From NCBI GenBank assembly GCA_949358305.1, contig OX442323.1, positions 1,796,001 through 1,860,000 of the forward strand: a DNA stretch of 64,000 nucleotides, given 5' to 3'. The notes beneath the pieces were generated by a model. That model was not told the origin of the DNA. It saw nothing but the letters and a program-made list of their open reading frames with translations, and did no database searches. The position numbers and the translations under genes are program-made. The DNA is from Strigamia acuminata. Its lineage: Eukaryota; Arthropoda; Chilopoda; Geophilomorpha; Linotaeniidae. Positions within the stretch are counted from its first letter, which is position 1. Every line of letters begins with the position of its first letter. Positions 60,055-64,000 of the stretch are shown piece after piece.

Positions 60055-63000
60055 GCCATGGCGAGTTTAATCTCTGCCATCTGCTTCATTATCGCGTCAA
60101 ACTTAGCGTCTTCTTTCGCTGTTCTTGGGCACTCATTGGAATAGTGACCCGGTTGGTTACACTTAAAACAACGAATATTTGATTTGTCTCTTGGGGCTTC
60201 AATCGATTTCTTTTTTTCAGGGTCTACTTTCGACGGTGGCGTGTAATTTTTTCGAAAATACTTCGGAATTCGGCCGGCATTTGGTTTTAACCTGGCGCGA
60301 AATTCTTCTACCGCTCTATCTCGATGGATGAGATGTACTAGCGGTCCTTCCTCATCGCAACCCGTTGATAAGGTATCGCGATAGCTTCGTATTTCTTCGT
60401 CCGTCGAATAATCGTCTTTTTCTTCTTTTTCGTCTGATTTTCCGACATTTTGTTCGGCTTCCTCCCCCTCCTTGACCTCCTCCAGTGTCGCTTGCATGGC
60501 TGACGCTGTCGGTGCCTTTTTAGGGGCGGCCAATGGGTTGGAAGGCAGCGTGGATGTCAGTTTATTTTTTATTTGTAAACCAACGCTAGCTTCTGCCAGC
60601 TCCATTATACCGCTAAGATATTCAGTAGGGCGCATGATTTTGTCTGTCGCCCCATATCTTTCCGCACTCAACTTGAGACGTTTAGCGGTTGCTGCTTTCT
60701 CCGCTTCTGGTAAAGCGGAATAATATCTCTTCTCGATATCTATCGTGTTCTCGAACAGGAAGGCGCTCATTTCTTCGTAGCTGCCTCCTGTCGGTGCCCT
60801 TTCTTCAAGTAGCACCCGTTGCGAGTATTCCGACAAACCGCCGAGAAAGAAAAGGTTGAATCCCGTGGCATGAAATTCCATCGGGGCCTTTTCGAACAAC
60901 AATCTGGCGCGAATGTCGTAATCCATTATGGTTTCACCAGGCATCTGGCGAAGACCTCGCATCTTTCGGCTCACCTCTTCGGGTGTCTCGCCGTAGCGCA
61001 GGTCGAATCTCATTAAAAAGTCGTCCCAATTGACGCCTTTCAATCCTTGGTACCACTCACGTGCCGAGCCTGTCATTAGCTCGACAATACCGTGGGTGAG
61101 CATGTCTCCTACGGTGGCTTTAGTGGCAGTCTTAATTCGAATTACTTCGTCAAGGAAGCGATCTCCCGCTTTCCATGACCCGTCGAAACGGTTCTGAATA
61201 TAAAATTGCCACCTAATATTCCCGGTAACACTCATGGTGTCACGTCGGGAGACAGCGTATTTTTTCTTTACGCGGTCACCAGTGTTACGATTACGATCAT
61301 TTCGTTTGCTCAGATCGATTCCTTCGGCTTTTAACGAGCCAAGCAGGGCTCTTCCAAGCTCTCCCATCGTATACTGCCGACCCGTCGAATCGGTAAACGC
61401 GCTTTGTCGGGGAAGGTCCTGAAACTCCTCCCGTCGGTGGCCGCTATTTTCCGATCGACGTCGTTTCTCTTTATCGCGCGGAGAGTTGGACCTCTTCCGG
61501 CGATTACTGGATTTATCATTTCGTCTGTCGTCGTCGGACGAGGGGTCGGAGCTGGGGTCGGGAGACGGTGAGTGGCGTGGCAGGTCGCGCCGTGAAGAGC
61601 TTGACTCTTTCCGGCCTCTACGACGGTCGTCACGTTCCCGTTCCCTGCGTTCGTCGCGTTCTCTCTCCCTTCGTCTTTCTCCGGAACCTCTCTCCGAATC
61701 GTGATGACTGGGTGCATTCGACTCCAGTTCATCCGACGACGAATCACTGTTTCCGTAGTGATACTGTTGCTGCCCTCTCTCGCGTTGACGTTCCTCTCGT
61801 GACGAGGTGCGGTCTTCGGAATGTTTTCTCGAAGGTCCGTCGTCTTTGAGGATGGGTACCGGCTGTTGCCAGTCGTTACCCCGCGGGTCGTCGCGTTGTC
61901 GGCTCGTGTGAGTCTGTTCTTCGTTACGACGCGCGTTGTTCGCATTTATTAATCGGTTGATAGCGTTGTTAGTGTTATCGTCTAACGCCATCATGCGAGG
62001 TCGAACGCGTTGTTCGGTCGAGACTTCCCGTTTGCGTGGAGTGACTGGCACTTCCTTTTTTCGCTCGGGTTTGGGGCTGACCTTCGGCGTGCGCTTCGGG
62101 TCGCCTTCTACGCTCTCGTCGGACAATTCGGACGAGCTAACTTCTGGCTTGCGAACGGATTTTGGTTTGTCTCGTTGCAGCCTAGTCATGAAAGCTTGTT
62201 CAGCTTCTTGTTGAGAACGGAATGCATAACGATGTGCATGTAAGGCTCGATCAACTATTTCGACTTCTTCTGGAGTAGTCGGAACGCGCTGGGATTTGCC
62301 GTACTCGAGAGCTCGCGCTTCTCTTTCCGCCAGCTTCCGCTTTCTCTCGCGGATGGCTTGTCGGGCCTCATTCTCGGCATCCGCTTCGAATTGAGCGGAG
62401 TCTCCCATTTGTTGAGCGTATGCGTCTTCAACAACGGTGATTTCTGGGGATAACCTGTGCGCTCTTAAAGCTGCACGTACGATTTGTAATGTTTCGTACA
62501 CAGTTATTTTTCCCGTTGGCAGAGTGTATCGTACACCTTCTGCCTGTGCCAACTGCATCGTGTCAACCAATGTGGCCGAGACGCTGTAAGGCTGGCTCGG
62601 AACACGCTCAGTTTTTGACGCATTGGACTTGTGTCCTTCGGACCTGACCGAAGCTGGGCGGCTTTGCGTAATTGGCGTGTTTAGTGCCGAATTAGCTGTC
62701 GTGTTTGAGGCCGTCTTTTGTATCGGAGACGCCGCTTTCGGACTGCCCACCTCGGTGTCGTGCGTTAGACGAGGCGATGGGTTACGGGATAAAACCTCGT
62801 TTCCGCTCGTCTCGCCGTCACGGTTAGAACGCGGCAGTTTGGAGTGAGATTGCTCTTCACCCCGCTCTGTCTCGTCCAATCGCTGCCTCGTCTCGGAACG
62901 AGACGGGTGCGATGCCTCTGATGCGCTTCTGCGATCGGGTTTAGGCTTGCGCCGTTTTTGCCTCGCTTCGTGCGCTGAGGCTTTGGGTAAGGGACCTCCA

Positions 63001-63089
63001 GATCGCAAGTGATAGTCGGCGCCTTTACGACTGCCGGCTCTCTTGTTTGCGTCGGAGTCGGAATCCGTTACTCGGATATTGTCTGCCAT
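60009..63089 (-). CDS. gag: Element B Gag
   Basis: This is the structural polyprotein, 1026 residues from ATG at 63087-63089; an in-frame ATG at 63111-63113 would add 8 residues. The first 600 residues are highly charged and low in complexity, with Arg/Ser/Glu/Asp repeats (RRERERDERRERERDDRRRGRK), an unusually long basic-acidic region for a Gag. A capsid-like region follows (GSARERYQGLKG-like stretch, DFLMRFDLRYGETPEEV, LRQMPGETIMDYDIRARLL). One CCHC zinc knuckle, CFKCNQPGHYSNEC, is near the C-terminus. The frame ends at 60009, inside the frameshift hairpin region. It is intact, with strong G/C third-position preference. Confidence 0.92.
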   Translation of the reverse strand: MADNIRVTDSDSDANKRAGSRKGADYHLRSGGPLPKASAHEARQKRRKPKPDRRSASEASHPSRSETRQRLDETERGEEQSHSKLPRSNRDGETSGNEVLSRNPSPRLTHDTEVGSPKAASPIQKTASNTTANSALNTPITQSRPASVRSEGHKSNASKTERVPSQPYSVSATLVDTMQLAQAEGVRYTLPTGKITVYETLQIVRAALRAHRLSPEITVVEDAYAQQMGDSAQFEADAENEARQAIRERKRKLAEREARALEYGKSQRVPTTPEEVEIVDRALHAHRYAFRSQQEAEQAFMTRLQRDKPKSVRKPEVSSSELSDESVEGDPKRTPKVSPKPERKKEVPVTPRKREVSTEQRVRPRMMALDDNTNNAINRLINANNARRNEEQTHTSRQRDDPRGNDWQQPVPILKDDGPSRKHSEDRTSSREERQRERGQQQYHYGNSDSSSDELESNAPSHHDSERGSGERRRERERDERRERERDDRRRGRKESSSSRRDLPRHSPSPDPSSDPSSDDDRRNDKSSNRRKRSNSPRDKEKRRRSENSGHRREEFQDLPRQSAFTDSTGRQYTMGELGRALLGSLKAEGIDLSKRNDRNRNTGDRVKKKYAVSRRDTMSVTGNIRWQFYIQNRFDGSWKAGDRFLDEVIRIKTATKATVGDMLTHGIVELMTGSAREWYQGLKGVNWDDFLMRFDLRYGETPEEVSRKMRGLRQMPGETIMDYDIRARLLFEKAPMEFHATGFNLFFLGGLSEYSQRVLLEERAPTGGSYEEMSAFLFENTIDIEKRYYSALPEAEKAATAKRLKLSAERYGATDKIMRPTEYLSGIMELAEASVGLQIKNKLTSTLPSNPLAAPKKAPTASAMQATLEEVKEGEEAEQNVGKSDEKEEKDDYSTDEEIRSYRDTLSTGCDEEGPLVHLIHRDRAVEEFRARLKPNAGRIPKYFRKNYTPPSKVDPEKKKSIEAPRDKSNIRCFKCNQPGHYSNECPRTAKEDAKFDAIMKQMAEIKLAMAKNESKNESAQAAKK

Positions 63090-63137
63090 TTTTGGGTATG
63101 AAAATGATCTCAAGTTCTATTCGAGTCGTTTAAATCG

Positions 63138-63155
63138 ATCCCGGACAGGCCCCCA
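63138..63155 (-). other. Element B primer binding site, tRNA-Pro type
   Basis: On the minus strand TGGGGGCCTGTCCGGGAT begins two bases after the 5' LTR. It differs by two bases from the well-known tRNA-Pro primer site TGGGGGCTCGTCCGGGAT. Confidence 0.7.
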
Positions 63156-63157
63156 CG

Positions 63158-64000
63158 TGTCGCGCTCAACTCGATCTGTCGCTAATACGTGGTATGAGTC
63201 ACTCTCTAATCTCGCAATACCGCTTTACTCAAGCGGTTACCCAAATAATGTAACACGGCAAGACAATGTAAAAGGTAAATATAATAAATGTATTTATTAT
63301 ACGGGAATATACAGTTAAAAGGGAATAAAATATGTAAGGGAATAAAAAGGTAAGAGGAAAGGGGTGTGAAGTTGGCGGGAAACTGGTCGAGGTCGTCCTT
63401 TGTCGCTGTGGATCCAAGATGGCGTCCGCGTGGCAACGTGGTGTCGTCTTGGGCCGGCGTGGCAATGAATGGCGTCCTCGTCTCACGTTTCTCGTTCGGT
63501 CCTTCGGGCTCACGCTGGTCGGGCGCGAGTGAATGCCTGAAAGGTCTTACTTCTGGTCTGTTGTCTAGGTTTAGGGTTTTTTGTAGGTGTCCGGCGATCA
63601 CACAGCGGCGGACGCTTGGTGGTTCCCGGCGATACACACAGCGGCGGGAACGCTCGTCGTGGTTACTGCAATTTAGGCTTGTGCGACCGTTTGTCTGCAC
63701 AACTCGCTAAATTGGAGTAGGTTTACTATTTCTAGCTGGCTTGCTAAAATAGTGTGGTAATCTTGTTTCGCAGGTTACTCTGCGGAGGTTAACACAAATC
63801 AATCGTACTCACGTTGAAAGTCCCTTGTCCTAGGTCACTCCTGAAGTCTTTGTACTTAGGCTTGATCGTTTTAGGACGTTTGGCTTTTACGTGTATCTTG
63901 GTTGATTTTTGTGTTGGTTCTGCCCGCTCAGTGCAAGGCGAATTCCTTTGCACAAAGCGGGGGTGACAGGTGACTAAAGCCACCCAATAGTGGAGAAGAC
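63158..64000 (-). repeat. Element B 5' LTR, truncated by window end
   Basis: The visible 843 bases match 50638-51480 with no difference noticed. About 152 further bases are expected beyond the window. Confidence 0.93.

Larger units (their letters stand above)
50638..64000 (-). mobile_element. Element B: Ty3/gypsy LTR retrotransposon with long ORF3, minus strand, right end beyond window
   Basis: Minus-strand order: 5' LTR (63158 onward, incomplete), tRNA-Pro-type primer site, gag, tandem slippery sites, pol, spacer, ORF3, polypurine tract, 3' LTR (50638-51632). LTRs begin TGT and end ACA. Coding regions are GC-rich compared with the host and all three long frames are open, so the element looks young. 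If the second LTR has the same length, the element ends near 64152. The target duplication cannot be checked. Confidence 0.93.

Overview
This window is animal nuclear DNA, most likely from an arthropod and probably a hexapod. Genes are split by many short AT-rich GT-AG introns. One gene (45914-49694) is built from repeats of the insect-allergen type (Bla g 1 / Per a 1 family), which I know mainly from insects. About half of the window is retrotransposon. I cannot name the species.

Layout. 1-15628 is a compact housekeeping block: the 5' end of one copine gene (minus), a second tandem copine (minus), a FAM114A/NOXP20-like gene (plus), a nucleoporin Nup58/p45-like gene (minus), and a myotubularin MTMR6/7/8-like phosphatase with a C-terminal FYVE finger (plus). 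Copine-2/FAM114A and Nup58/MTMR are head-to-head pairs sharing short promoters, and FAM114A/Nup58 converge. A single-exon GC-rich gene of unknown function follows (16818-18221), then about 2.5 kb of repeat-bearing DNA with no gene.

21-50 kb carries small secreted-protein genes with TATA-like promoters: a three-exon cystine-knot (ICK) peptide precursor, a C-type lectin and the insect-allergen repeat gene. The ICK promoter block occurs three times, but only one copy has coding exons.

This zone is broken up by retrotransposons. Element A (24618-42464) is a complete Ty3/gypsy element with 1.65-kb LTRs, an ATAC target-site duplication, a tRNA-Gln-type primer site, gag, a -1 frameshift signal, pol and a third ORF. 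It sits between the TATA box and start codon of the C-type lectin gene. Inside its RNase H region lies an intact Ty1/copia element (31368-36117) with two apparently identical 201-bp LTRs and a TCCGC duplication. Element B (50638 to beyond the right edge, minus strand) is a second Ty3/gypsy lineage with 995-bp LTRs, a tRNA-Pro-type primer site, gag, a -1 frameshift signal, pol and a very long third ORF.

The most unusual signal is in those third ORFs. Each lies where env would be, neither looks like an envelope protein, and each begins at or just after a splice acceptor. By eye the two proteins share three collinear sequence blocks, although the elements differ in LTR and primer type. This suggests an undescribed family of non-env accessory proteins in Ty3/gypsy elements. 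All family calls rest on reading translations by eye; no database search was run.
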